This document shows positions 19,387-27,378 of a stretch of DNA of 29,269 nucleotides, piece after piece (the first letter of the stretch is position 1; the number at the start of each line of letters is the position of its first letter). The notes under the pieces are model-generated. The model did not search any database. It was not told where the DNA came from and worked only from the letters and a program-made list of their open reading frames with translations. The stretch lies in NCBI GenBank assembly GCA_035637315.1, contig DASPXK010000157.1, forward strand, positions 1 through 29,269, read 5' to 3'. The DNA is from DASPXK01 sp035637315. GTDB lineage: Bacteria; Chloroflexota; UBA6077; JACCZL01. The translations under genes and the position numbers were made by a program.

Positions 19387-20679
19387 ATGGCGGACAGCGT
19401 GGGGGTCGGGTTGCTCGGGCTCGGCGTCGTGGGCGGTGGGGTCGCGCGGACGCTTCGTGACAAGGCCGACACGATCGCGCGGCGGGTCGGGCGAAACGTC
19501 GAACTGCGTGGAGTACTGGTCCGAGACCCGTCGCGCCATGCCGAGTCCAAGGGTGTGGCTCTGACAACGGACCCGGCCGCGGTCATCGAAGACCCGACCG
19601 TGCAGATCGTCGTCGAGGTGATGGGCGGCGAAGAGCCGGCCTGTGAGTATGTTCGGCGCGCAATCGCCGCCGGCAAGCACGTCGTCACCGCCAACAAGGA
19701 GGTGATGGCCAAGCACGGACCAGAGATCGTCGCCGAGGCGGCCGCCCGCGGGCTGGACGTGGCGTACGAAGCCAGCGTCGGCGGCGGCATCCCGGTGATC
19801 GGACCGTTCAAGCTAGACCTCCTGGCCAACGACATCTCTCAGGTCACGGCCATCATCAACGGCACGACCAACTACATCATCACCCGCATGACGAGCGCCG
19901 GGCTGGACTTTGCCGCTGCGCTCCGCGAGGCCCAGGAAAGCGGCTACGCCGAGGCCGACCCTCGGAATGACGTCGATGGGATCGACGCCGCGTACAAGCT
20001 GGCCATACTGGCGACCCTCGCGTTCCACGCCCGCGTCCACCCGGACGACATCTACTGTGAGGGCATCACCTTACTCGAGCCGTCCGACTTTCGCTACGCT
20101 CGCGATTTGGGCTACGTCATCAAGCTGCTGGCGATTGGCAAGCTCGTCGACGGCGGCCTCGATCTGCGAGTCCACCCGGCCTTCGTCCCAGCTCACAGCA
20201 TGTTGGCCAACGTCGACAACGTCTTCAATGCCGTCCAGGTAGAAGGGGATCTGATCGGTCGGATCCTCTTCTACGGTCGTGGAGCGGGGGCTGGGCCCAC
20301 GTCCAGCGCGGTTGTCGCCGACGTCATCGACCTGGCGCAGCGGATCGAGTCGGGGCGCGTTCGTCCCGCCATGTCGCAGGACAGCGGCCTGCGAGCGCGG
20401 CCGATGGCCGACGTCTGGAGCCGCTACTATCTGCGCCTGGTAGCGGCCGATCGGCCCGGCGTAATCGCCAAGATCGCCGGCGTCCTGGGCGAGCGGCAGA
20501 TCAGCCTGGCCTCAGTCCTCCAGAAGGAGGACGTCCAGGTCTCCGAGGGCGATCGGTACGCCGAGATCGTCTTCATGACCCACCAGGCCCACGAAGCCGC
20601 GGTCCAGGACGCCCTCCGCGTGATCCAGCGACTCGACGTCGTCGCCCGCCTTGGCAGCCTGATCCGCGTGGAGGACTAG
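19387..20679 (+). CDS. hom: Homoserine dehydrogenase with C-terminal ACT domain
   Basis: Reduces aspartate semialdehyde to homoserine for threonine and methionine synthesis; 430 residues, the normal monofunctional length. The Rossmann domain opens with GLLGLGVVGGGV, then VVEVMGGEEPA, ANKEVMAKHG, the catalytic-domain motifs EASVGGGIPVI, INGTTNYI, GYAEADPRNDVDGIDAAYKLAIL and the late FYGRGAGAGPTSSAVVADV. Residues about 345-425 are an ACT domain (YLRLVAADRPGVIAKIAGVLG), which usually gives feedback control by threonine. There is no Shine-Dalgarno sequence; the mRNA is probably leaderless. The stop TAG overlaps the convergent amidohydrolase stop in a CTAG. Confidence 0.95.
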   Translation: MADSVGVGLLGLGVVGGGVARTLRDKADTIARRVGRNVELRGVLVRDPSRHAESKGVALTTDPAAVIEDPTVQIVVEVMGGEEPACEYVRRAIAAGKHVVTANKEVMAKHGPEIVAEAAARGLDVAYEASVGGGIPVIGPFKLDLLANDISQVTAIINGTTNYIITRMTSAGLDFAAALREAQESGYAEADPRNDVDGIDAAYKLAILATLAFHARVHPDDIYCEGITLLEPSDFRYARDLGYVIKLLAIGKLVDGGLDLRVHPAFVPAHSMLANVDNVFNAVQVEGDLIGRILFYGRGAGAGPTSSAVVADVIDLAQRIESGRVRPAMSQDSGLRARPMADVWSRYYLRLVAADRPGVIAKIAGVLGERQISLASVLQKEDVQVSEGDRYAEIVFMTHQAHEAAVQDALRVIQRLDVVARLGSLIRVED

Positions 20680-21956
20680 GCGAGCCCGCCCGCCGCTCGC
20701 GTCGCTTCGGCAAGGATGCGTTCCTGGTCCAGGTAGACGGGCTGGCGATCGCGCACGAGCTGCTGGCCGTCGATGAAGACCGCGACCACGTCCGCGCCTC
20801 GCGCCGCGTATACGAGGTTTGCAACGGGATCATGCCACGGCAGAAGGTGCGGCGCGTCCCGACGCACGGCGACAATGTCCCCACGCTTGCCCGGCTCGAG
20901 TGTACCCACGAGGTGGTCGATCCCGAGCGCTCGGGCGGCCTCGGAGGTCGCCATCCGGAGCAGGTCCGCGGCTGGGAAGGCGGCCGGGTCGCCGGCTGCC
21001 AGCTTGTTCATGAGCCCGGCCATTTTCATTTCGGCAAACAAGTCCATGTCGTTGTTGCAGCAGGCGGCGTCCGTCCCAAGCCCGATGACCGCCCCCGCCC
21101 GCCGCATCCGCCCGACCGGCGCGACGCGCCCCTCCAGCTTGGCGTTGCTGCTGGGACAGTGAGCCACGCCCGTACCCCGCCGGCCCACGAGCTCCGCTTC
21201 CCGATCAGACAGATAGGTCCCGTGCGCCACGACGACGTCCGGCCGCAGCAGCCCGAGCTCGTCGAGATAGGCGGCGCAGCCGGCGAACCCCTTCGCTCGC
21301 ACTGCCCGCGTCTCTTCCTCGGATTGGGCCAGGTGTATGAACACGCGGGCTCCGGTCCTGTCGGCCAACAGGCGCACTCTCCGCAGCAGGTCGGGTCCGC
21401 AGGTATCCGTGGCGTGCGGGCCCACACCGGCCCAGACGCGAGAGCGGGCTGGATTGGTCCCGAAGCGATCCAGGAGCCGCTCGGTCACGGCGAGGCCCGG
21501 CTCCCTGGACGCGTCGTAGAGCGAGTGTGCGACCAGTGCCCGAAGTCCGCTCGCTTCGATGGCCTCCGCGACCACATCCATGTGGCCGTAGCGATCGGCG
21601 ATCGTCGTTACGCCGTTCAGGAGCAGCTCCAGGCAGCCGGCCAGCGCTCCGGCCCGATACTCCCCGGCTCCGAGCCGCGCCTGAAGGGGCGAGATTCGCT
21701 CTGAGAGCCACTCGCCACGCGGCACGTCCTCGGTCAAGCCTCGAAACAGCCACATCGGGGTGTGGGTGTGGGCGTTGACCAGCCCGGGCAGCAGCACGCA
21801 ACCGCGCAGGTCCACGATCTCGCCGACTGGCTTGTCCGGGGCTGGTCCCACCGAGGCGATTGTGGGCCCGTCGATAGTGATGGCTGCCGGCGCGTAGCGG
21901 GCGTCCCGCGAGTCGAGCGTCAGGACCTCGTCGGCCAGGACCGTTAGCGACGCCAC
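20676..21956 (-). CDS. Amidohydrolase, MTA/SAH deaminase-like (TrzA/AtzA group)
   Basis: A 426-residue metal-dependent hydrolase. Metal ligands and neighbours: His63 and His65 in GLVNAHTHTPM, then HLAQSEEE, VVAHGTYL and GLGTDAACCNNDMDLF. The NGVTTIADRYGHM segment and the C-terminal LGTLEPGKRGDIVAV fit 5'-methylthioadenosine/S-adenosylhomocysteine deaminases, which turn adenosine-type substrates into inosine types; relatives act on guanine, cytosine or triazines. The GTG at 21956 follows the permease stop by 2 nt; the open frame upstream only shadows the permease. It is the last gene of the six-gene operon. Family is firm, substrate is not. Confidence 0.85.
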   Translation of the reverse strand: MASLTVLADEVLTLDSRDARYAPAAITIDGPTIASVGPAPDKPVGEIVDLRGCVLLPGLVNAHTHTPMWLFRGLTEDVPRGEWLSERISPLQARLGAGEYRAGALAGCLELLLNGVTTIADRYGHMDVVAEAIEASGLRALVAHSLYDASREPGLAVTERLLDRFGTNPARSRVWAGVGPHATDTCGPDLLRRVRLLADRTGARVFIHLAQSEEETRAVRAKGFAGCAAYLDELGLLRPDVVVAHGTYLSDREAELVGRRGTGVAHCPSSNAKLEGRVAPVGRMRRAGAVIGLGTDAACCNNDMDLFAEMKMAGLMNKLAAGDPAAFPAADLLRMATSEAARALGIDHLVGTLEPGKRGDIVAVRRDAPHLLPWHDPVANLVYAARGADVVAVFIDGQQLVRDRQPVYLDQERILAEATRAAGGLA

Positions 21957-21958
21957 GT

Positions 21959-22777
21959 TCAGGTCACCGCCGTCTCCGGCTTCCAGCGGATAACGAGTCG
22001 CTCCAACATCACTACGGCGCCGAAGAAGGCGATCGCCAGGAACGAGCCCACCGCCATTGTCGCGTACAGCAGCCCGGTTTGAAACGAGAAGGTGGCGACG
22101 ATGATCAGGTATCCGAGGCCGGTGTCCGAGCCGATCCATTCCGAGACGATCGCGCCGATCACGCACGACGTAGTGGCGATCTTGAGCGCAGAGAACAGGA
22201 AAGGCAGCGACGAGGGGAGCCGCAGCTTGAAAAGGACCTGCGCCTTGGTGGCCGATAGCACGCGCATCAACTCCAAGGCGGAAGGCTCCACGGCTTCCAG
22301 ACCGCGGACCATGTTTACCAGGGTCGGAAAGAACGAGATCAGAGCGGCGATCACGACCTTCGGGGCGTAGCCGTTGCCCAAGAGGAGCACCAGGATCGGC
22401 GCGATCGCGACGATCGGCACGGTCCGGATCGCCACGGCGACCGGGTAGAGCACTCGCTCGGTCGGCCGGTTGTGGACGAACAAGACGGCCAGGACGATCG
22501 CGACGGCGTTGCCGAGGAAGAACCCGCCCACGGCCTCGATCACGGTGGCGACGAGATTGCGCTGGATCGCCGGCCACTCCTCGCCCAGCGCCCGCCAGAT
22601 ATCGGATGGGGCGGGCATCAGGTAGTACGGCACCTTGAACAGGCGGATGTGCAGCTCCCAGTACAGCAGTATCGCGGCGATACCCAGGATCGGAAGGCCG
22701 TATCGTCGCAGCCCTGATTCACGCCGCGCGCCAGCTACCCGGGGTGTCGCTGCGGAGGCCTCGCTTGTGACACTCAT
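21959..22777 (-). CDS. ABC transporter permease, SsuC/TauC type
   Basis: A 272-residue inner-membrane protein with about six helices, of the BPD_transp_1 family that works with NMT1-type binding proteins (alkanesulfonate, taurine, nitrate, pyrimidine precursor). It shows the expected AIRTVPIVAIAPILVLLLGNGYAPKVVIAALISFFPTLVNMVRGLEAVEPSALELMRVLSA region, which contains the coupling helix that docks on the ATPase. It overlaps the ATPase gene by 4 nt (ATGA), so the two are translationally coupled. Confidence 0.92.
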   Translation of the reverse strand: MSVTSEASAATPRVAGARRESGLRRYGLPILGIAAILLYWELHIRLFKVPYYLMPAPSDIWRALGEEWPAIQRNLVATVIEAVGGFFLGNAVAIVLAVLFVHNRPTERVLYPVAVAIRTVPIVAIAPILVLLLGNGYAPKVVIAALISFFPTLVNMVRGLEAVEPSALELMRVLSATKAQVLFKLRLPSSLPFLFSALKIATTSCVIGAIVSEWIGSDTGLGYLIIVATFSFQTGLLYATMAVGSFLAIAFFGAVVMLERLVIRWKPETAVT

Positions 22778-23580
22778 AGCCCCGCCTCCTCCTCAGCCAA
22801 AGCGTGTCGCAAGGCGGCCGTATGGCGGGCGAACTCGACGGTCTCTTTGATGGCTGGCTCGCGTGGACGGACCAGTTCCACCCGGAGCTCCCGCTTCGCC
22901 CGACCCGGCCGCGCGGTCATCACCACCACGCGGTCGGAGAGAAAGACGGCTTCTGGAGAGCTGTGGGTGACGAACAGGATGGTCGTGCGGGTCGCGGTCC
23001 AAATGCGCAACAGCTCCTGGTTCATTCGCTCGCGGGTGATCTCGTCGAGGGCGCCGAACGGCTCATCCATCAGCAGGATCCGTGGTCTCATGATCAGCGC
23101 GCGAGCGATGGCCACTCGCTGGCGCATTCCCCCAGAAAGCTGCCAGGGATGCGACCTCTCGAATCCCTGAAGACCCACCAGGTTGAGCAGCTCTTCGGCT
23201 CGCTCGCGGCCACCCTGTTCGTCCCGGCTCACCTCGATCGGCAGGAGGACGTTCTCGAGCGCCGTGCGCCACGCTAGGAGCGTCGCGTCCTGAAAGACGA
23301 AACCAAAGGCACGCTCACGCCGCGCCGCCTCGGGGCTGTCGCCCGCCACCAAGATCCGGCCCTCCGTAGGAGCCAGGATGTCGGCGACCAGACGGAGCAG
23401 GGTGGACTTGCCGCACCCGCTCGGCCCCAACAGCGAGACAAATTCGCCCGACTTGACCGCCAGGCTTACCTGGTCCAGGGCGCGCAAGGGGCCAGAGGGG
23501 GTGGAGAACGTCATCCCCACCCCCTCCAGGACGATCGCGTCCAGTTCGCTCCGACTAACGCTTTGGGCGGCTCTCGACAC
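22774..23580 (-). CDS. ABC transporter ATPase, SsuB/TauB type
   Basis: A 268-residue nucleotide-binding subunit. Walker A GPSGCGKST (52-60), Q-loop GFVFQDATLLAW, signature LSGGMRQRVAIARAL, Walker B ILLMDEPFGALDEITR and H-loop VTHSSPEAVFLSDRV are all intact. It powers import with the adjacent permease. The GTG start at 23580 lies inside the last codons of the binding-protein gene (26-bp overlap); no strong ribosome site is visible, so translation likely depends on coupling, and a slightly later start is possible. Confidence 0.94.
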   Translation of the reverse strand: MSRAAQSVSRSELDAIVLEGVGMTFSTPSGPLRALDQVSLAVKSGEFVSLLGPSGCGKSTLLRLVADILAPTEGRILVAGDSPEAARRERAFGFVFQDATLLAWRTALENVLLPIEVSRDEQGGRERAEELLNLVGLQGFERSHPWQLSGGMRQRVAIARALIMRPRILLMDEPFGALDEITRERMNQELLRIWTATRTTILFVTHSSPEAVFLSDRVVVMTARPGRAKRELRVELVRPREPAIKETVEFARHTAALRHALAEEEAGL

Positions 23581-24733
23581 GCTTGAGGATGTCCTGGGTC
23601 ATCGCGTCCTGAGACGTGATCGGTGCCTTCATCAGCCCCAGGCCGCTGTAAACCTGAATCGCGTCATCCCAGACCTGTGGTTCCATCCAACCCCAGCCAC
23701 TCTCTTTGGTCTTGTCCGACCACAGGAATGGCGTCTCGCGCTTCCAGGTTTCCAGCTCCATGTCCCGTTTCAAGTCCTTGCCATACTTGAGCGAGATGTC
23801 GGTGGCTTCCTCCGGGTTATCGGCTGCCCACTCCCAGCCTCTTGCGCTGGCCGCGAGGAAGCTCGCCAGCATGTCGGGTTTGCTCTTGAGCACGTCGTCC
23901 GAGGTGAAGTACGTGAACGCGTACAGTCGGATGCCCATGTCCCAGAGCAGGAGCGGGTTCGCGTCGGGACCGACGGCCGCCATCTGCGGCGCGTCGATCA
24001 CCCAGCCGGTTATCACGTCGACCTGGCCTGTCACGAGTGGCACCGTGTCCGCGCCAATCACCTGAATCTGGACCTGGTCGCGCGGCAAGTCGTACTTGGC
24101 GATCACCGCGTCGATCAGGGGCCGTGCCGTGGCCTGGATGCCGATCTTCTTGCCCACGAAGTCCTTGGGTGAGTTGATGTTGGACTGCTTGAGCGAGATG
24201 AAGGCGAACGGATGGCGCTGCAGGGCCGCGCCGAATGCTTTGACGGGTACGCCATTGGAACGGGCCAGAAACATGGCGGCAATCGAGGCCACGTTGCCGA
24301 TGGTGTTCGAGCCTGAGGCCGTCAGCGAGACCGGGTCGATGTTTGGCCCGCCTGGATCGATCCTCAGGTCGATCCCGCGCTCTTTGTAGAACCCCTTATC
24401 CAGCGCGGCGAAGTCGCCGGCATACTGCGCGTTCGCCAGCCAGCCCAGACGCATGCTGACGCTCTCGGTCTTGGCGGGAGCGACCTGGGCGGCCGCGGTC
24501 GGCTTGGCCGCCTCGGTGGGCTTGGGCGGCGGGGCGCTCGTCGCCACGGGCTGGGCGGCCGGCGCGGCAGGTTTGGGCGCCTCTGTCGGCTTAGCCGCCG
24601 GCTGCGCAGCCTGGCCGCACGCGGCGAGCAGGCCGGTCCCTAGCGTGGCCAGGGCCACGAAGCCGCCCGTCCGCAGGAACGCGCGCCGTGAAGTCGTTCG
24701 CTTGATCCCCGTAGACTCGATCGTGTCGTCCAT
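23555..24733 (-). CDS. ABC substrate-binding lipoprotein, NMT1/THI5-like
   Basis: A 392-residue exported binding protein. The N-terminus has a twin-arginine motif (TSRRAFLRTG, Arg16-Arg17), a hydrophobic stretch and the lipobox LLAAC with lipid-anchored Cys39, followed by an Ala/Pro/Lys/Thr-rich linker (about 40-90) that tethers the domain to the membrane. The bilobed domain begins at VSMRLGWLANAQYAGDFAALDKGFYKERGIDLRI, typical of NMT1/THI5-like proteins, with VGKKIGIQ and GADTVPLVTGQVDVITGWVIDAPQ. Relatives bind pyrimidines, riboflavin, taurine or nitrate; the ligand here is unknown. The ATG at 24733 has GGGAGG 7 nt upstream. Confidence 0.92.
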   Translation of the reverse strand: MDDTIESTGIKRTTSRRAFLRTGGFVALATLGTGLLAACGQAAQPAAKPTEAPKPAAPAAQPVATSAPPPKPTEAAKPTAAAQVAPAKTESVSMRLGWLANAQYAGDFAALDKGFYKERGIDLRIDPGGPNIDPVSLTASGSNTIGNVASIAAMFLARSNGVPVKAFGAALQRHPFAFISLKQSNINSPKDFVGKKIGIQATARPLIDAVIAKYDLPRDQVQIQVIGADTVPLVTGQVDVITGWVIDAPQMAAVGPDANPLLLWDMGIRLYAFTYFTSDDVLKSKPDMLASFLAASARGWEWAADNPEEATDISLKYGKDLKRDMELETWKRETPFLWSDKTKESGWGWMEPQVWDDAIQVYSGLGLMKAPITSQDAMTQDILKRVESRPKR

Positions 24734-24786
24734 GCTCGATCCTCCCTGAAAAGTCAAACCCTCCTCCATGTGGAGCGTCAGATCGG

Positions 24787-26100
24787 TCAGAGCAGAACTC
24801 CCTGCTCGATGAGCGCTGCTTGCAGCCTGCACACATCCACCTCCCGCGGCGTCACCCCCTCCTTCACAGCCAGGCCAGCGGCCGCCCCGGCAGCCTGGCC
24901 AGTCATCAGGCACCCTGAGATCTCGCGGCTCATGCGCTGTGCCTCGGCGGTAGCCGAATAGCATCGCCCAGCGACGAGCAAGTTGGATGGCTCGGCCGGA
25001 TACAACGCTCTGTAAGGCACCCAGTAGTTGCGCGCCCGGCCGATAGCATCCGGGAAACGCCGGCCGGACTTGACGTCCCGCAGCGTCAGGCGGTACGCGC
25101 CCTTGAGCAGCCGAGTTTGGCGGATTCCCGCGACGGCGGCCGTGTCCGCGACGTAGGCATCTCGGAAGCCGGGCAGGTGGGCGCGAGCGTAGTCCAGCGC
25201 GCGGAAGATCCGCCGCCGTCCCTCGACTTCGAGCTCCGTCAGCGCCCCCACGTCGAGGCCGTCCACGTTGGCCCAGGTTGGGCAGTTGGCCCAGATGACG
25301 CCGCGCCGGACCGTGTACAGCCACCAGTACTCCCAGGTCATGTTGTAGATCGCCCGCATCGCGCGCGTCTCATCGGCCGCCTGCTTGGAGTGGCGGCGCT
25401 CCCACTCGACGTGTTCCTCGAGGTCCACGTCGGCCAGGCGATGGGCCAGGGTGCCGAGGTAACGCCCGTGGACGTGCGGCGCTCCCGCCGCGGCGAGCAG
25501 GTCGCCATCGCCGGATGCGTCGACGAACACCCGCCCCGCCAAAGCCTGGCGGCCGCTCTTACTCTCTACGATGATCGCCCTGACTGCGCCATTCTGAACG
25601 ACGGCCTCGACGAGCCAGGAATGGAGGCGCAGTCGGGTGCCTGCCGCGAGGACGCGCTCGAAGGCCACGTGCTTGAAGACCTCCGGGTCGACGCAGGCGG
25701 CCCACGTGATCGGCCGAACGGCACCGCGCGGGCGGCGCGTGAACCAGTCTGTAAAGCCCCAGCGACCCCACTTAGCCCACAGGCCCGATTCGGGCCGGTG
25801 CAGGTCGTCGGTGTCCGGGACCATCGCTCCACCCAGCGCCTGCGCTGCCTGGACCAGCTCGTCGAGCACGCCACCAACCGTCTTCTGGCAGCCGTCGTCG
25901 CAATCGTCCCACACCAGCACCAGGCTGCCAGAGCCGGCACCGCCCAAGAACCCGTAGCGCTCCACGAGCAGCACGCGCGCGCCCAGCCGGGCCGCGGCCA
26001 TCGCGGCGCCAATCCCGGCCGGGCCGCCGCCGACGACCACCACATCCGCCTCGTCGACGATGGGGACTTCCCGGGCCGGCTCGTGGACCGTGCGTCCCAT
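24787..26100 (-). CDS. FAD-dependent oxidoreductase
   Basis: A 437-residue flavoprotein. Residues 19-47 are the dinucleotide fold DVVVVGGGPAGIGAAMAAARLGARVLLVE (GGGPAG 24-29, ribose-binding Glu47); FVDASGDGDLLAAAGAP and the C-terminal NLLVAGRCYSATAEAQRMSREISGCLMTGQAAGAAAGLAV are the other FAD contacts of the PF12831-type family. The segment after the first loop (FLGGAGSGSL ... TVGGVLDELV) also fits. A CDDGC cysteine pair lies nearby. The reaction is unknown; the operon suggests oxidation of an imported heterocycle. The ATG at 26100 is chosen over a TTG at 26109, giving a 12-nt gap after the phosphorylase stop. Confidence 0.86.
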   Translation of the reverse strand: MGRTVHEPAREVPIVDEADVVVVGGGPAGIGAAMAAARLGARVLLVERYGFLGGAGSGSLVLVWDDCDDGCQKTVGGVLDELVQAAQALGGAMVPDTDDLHRPESGLWAKWGRWGFTDWFTRRPRGAVRPITWAACVDPEVFKHVAFERVLAAGTRLRLHSWLVEAVVQNGAVRAIIVESKSGRQALAGRVFVDASGDGDLLAAAGAPHVHGRYLGTLAHRLADVDLEEHVEWERRHSKQAADETRAMRAIYNMTWEYWWLYTVRRGVIWANCPTWANVDGLDVGALTELEVEGRRRIFRALDYARAHLPGFRDAYVADTAAVAGIRQTRLLKGAYRLTLRDVKSGRRFPDAIGRARNYWVPYRALYPAEPSNLLVAGRCYSATAEAQRMSREISGCLMTGQAAGAAAGLAVKEGVTPREVDVCRLQAALIEQGVLL

Positions 26101-26112
26101 GGCTGTCAAGGC

Positions 26113-26958
26113 TCAGCCGCGCTGCTTCGAGCCGCTCAACTCAGGATACCAGGTGGGCTTGCCGCTGCTCGCCGCCTCCGCGTCCCAGGTCTGCAGGATC
26201 CGCACGCCCTCGTTGGCCACGTCGATCACCGTCTCAACGCCCGCCTTCACAAACGTATCGGAGACACGATTCGCGAGCACCGCGCACACGCTGCCGCCGC
26301 GCAGCCCGTACAGTCCCAGCATCGTAAAGATCGTCGCTGCTTCCATCTCGAAGTTCAGCACCCCTGAGCGCTGGAGGTCCGGGACCAGGTCCTCGATCCA
26401 GCGCTGGGTGTAGCCACGCCAACCGGGCCGCCCCTGGCCTGTGTAGAACGAGGCGGTCGAGGCCGAGACGCCCAGGTGGTAGCGTGCCCCAAGGCGCTCG
26501 GCGGCCTGAACGAGAGCCAGAACCACGAGATGGTGAGCCGTGGCCGGGTATTCCATCCGCACATACTGAGGGCTGGTCCCGTCGAGTCGCATGGCGCCCG
26601 TGTGGATGACGACGTCGCCGCAGGCGATCTGGCTCTGGATCGCGGCGCAGGTGCCGACTCGGATGAAAGTGTCCGCCCCGATCGCGACTAGCTCTTCCAG
26701 CGCGCTCGCGGTGGAACCGCCGCCGGCCCCGGTCGAACAGGCCGAGATCGGGCCCCCCTCGCGCAACCGGCCGGTGAACGTAACATGTTCTCGCTCGGCG
26801 GCGACCTCGTGTGCCTCGGCCCAGCGCGCGGCGATGAGCGCGACACGGGCCGGGTCGCCTGGCAGCAAGAGGTAGCGAGCCACGTCACCCTGCCTGCAGC
26901 GGATGTGGTACTGGAGCCCGTCCTGCTCGGGCCGGGTCGCGGTGGATGTCCAGGTCAT
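26113..26958 (-). CDS. Nucleoside phosphorylase, uridine phosphorylase-like
   Basis: A 281-residue nucleoside phosphorylase-I family member that splits a nucleoside with phosphate into base and ribose-1-phosphate in the cytoplasm. Phosphate-site motifs GDPARV (34-39) and STGAGGGST (75-83), then ALEELVAIGADTFIRVGTCAAIQ, MRLDGTSPQYV, GVSASTASFYTGQ and the substrate-site NFEMEAATIFTM follow the order seen in uridine phosphorylase, although specificity for purine or methylthio-nucleosides cannot be excluded. GAGGAGGA lies 7 nt before the ATG at 26958, the best ribosome site of the operon. It is the first gene of the operon. Confidence 0.88.
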   Translation of the reverse strand: MTWTSTATRPEQDGLQYHIRCRQGDVARYLLLPGDPARVALIAARWAEAHEVAAEREHVTFTGRLREGGPISACSTGAGGGSTASALEELVAIGADTFIRVGTCAAIQSQIACGDVVIHTGAMRLDGTSPQYVRMEYPATAHHLVVLALVQAAERLGARYHLGVSASTASFYTGQGRPGWRGYTQRWIEDLVPDLQRSGVLNFEMEAATIFTMLGLYGLRGGSVCAVLANRVSDTFVKAGVETVIDVANEGVRILQTWDAEAASSGKPTWYPELSGSKQRG

Positions 26959-27378
26959 CAGTCAGTCCTCCTCACAACGAGACCCGGCCGTCCCACCTGA
27001 GCGATTGGCCACGTCGCCGCTGGATGCCAGCGCCATGGTACCAGCAGCCCGTTCAATCAAACTACCGGAGAGACTGGTCCCTCACCCTCGCCGGTCCTTG
27101 GGTCAGTTCGCCGTTGGCGAGCGACCCGGGGATGATCTGCGGACAGCCCAACGAGAACCGGCCGTCGTTACGGAGGCCGAGGCCGCAGCTGCGGCGAGGT
27201 GGAAACCGCTTGCCCGTCCGGCTCAGGAGGCGTACAATCGAACTGAGTCCCGGGTCGTTACGCGGGCCGCTGGCGGGCTGCGAGGTTTGCCAGGTCCCCG
27301 CGTGGCGGTCCGGGATACTTGCATGAACGACCACGAGCGAGCGTCGATGACGGGCGGGGGCGGCCGCGGGAGCGTGGA
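26959..27378. other. Divergent regulatory gap between the phosphorylase and the cyclase
   Basis: About 420 nt with no convincing gene. It holds the phosphorylase ribosome site (26966-26973), the cyclase promoter (27210-27238) and a 19-codon frame at 27323-27382 that ends in a GTGA overlap with the cyclase start. No clear minus-strand promoter for the six-gene operon was found; TACCAT near 27037-27042 is the best weak candidate. The 90-residue minus-strand frame at 27062-27334 has no family features. Confidence 0.4.
27210..27238 (+). promoter_or_regulatory. Promoter of the CHASE2-cyclase gene
   Basis: TTGCCC (27210-27215), a 17-nt spacer and TACAAT (27233-27238). The predicted start near 27245 gives a leader of about 134 nt to the GTG at 27379. 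Confidence 0.6.

Noticed and set aside
21957..22577. N-terminal extension of the amidohydrolase frame to 22577
   Set aside because: It lies in another frame of the permease gene and has no amidohydrolase similarity; the domain begins right after the GTG at 21956.
25117..26367. Plus-strand frame of 416 codons
   Set aside because: Antisense to the FAD oxidoreductase and phosphorylase, both with clear motifs.
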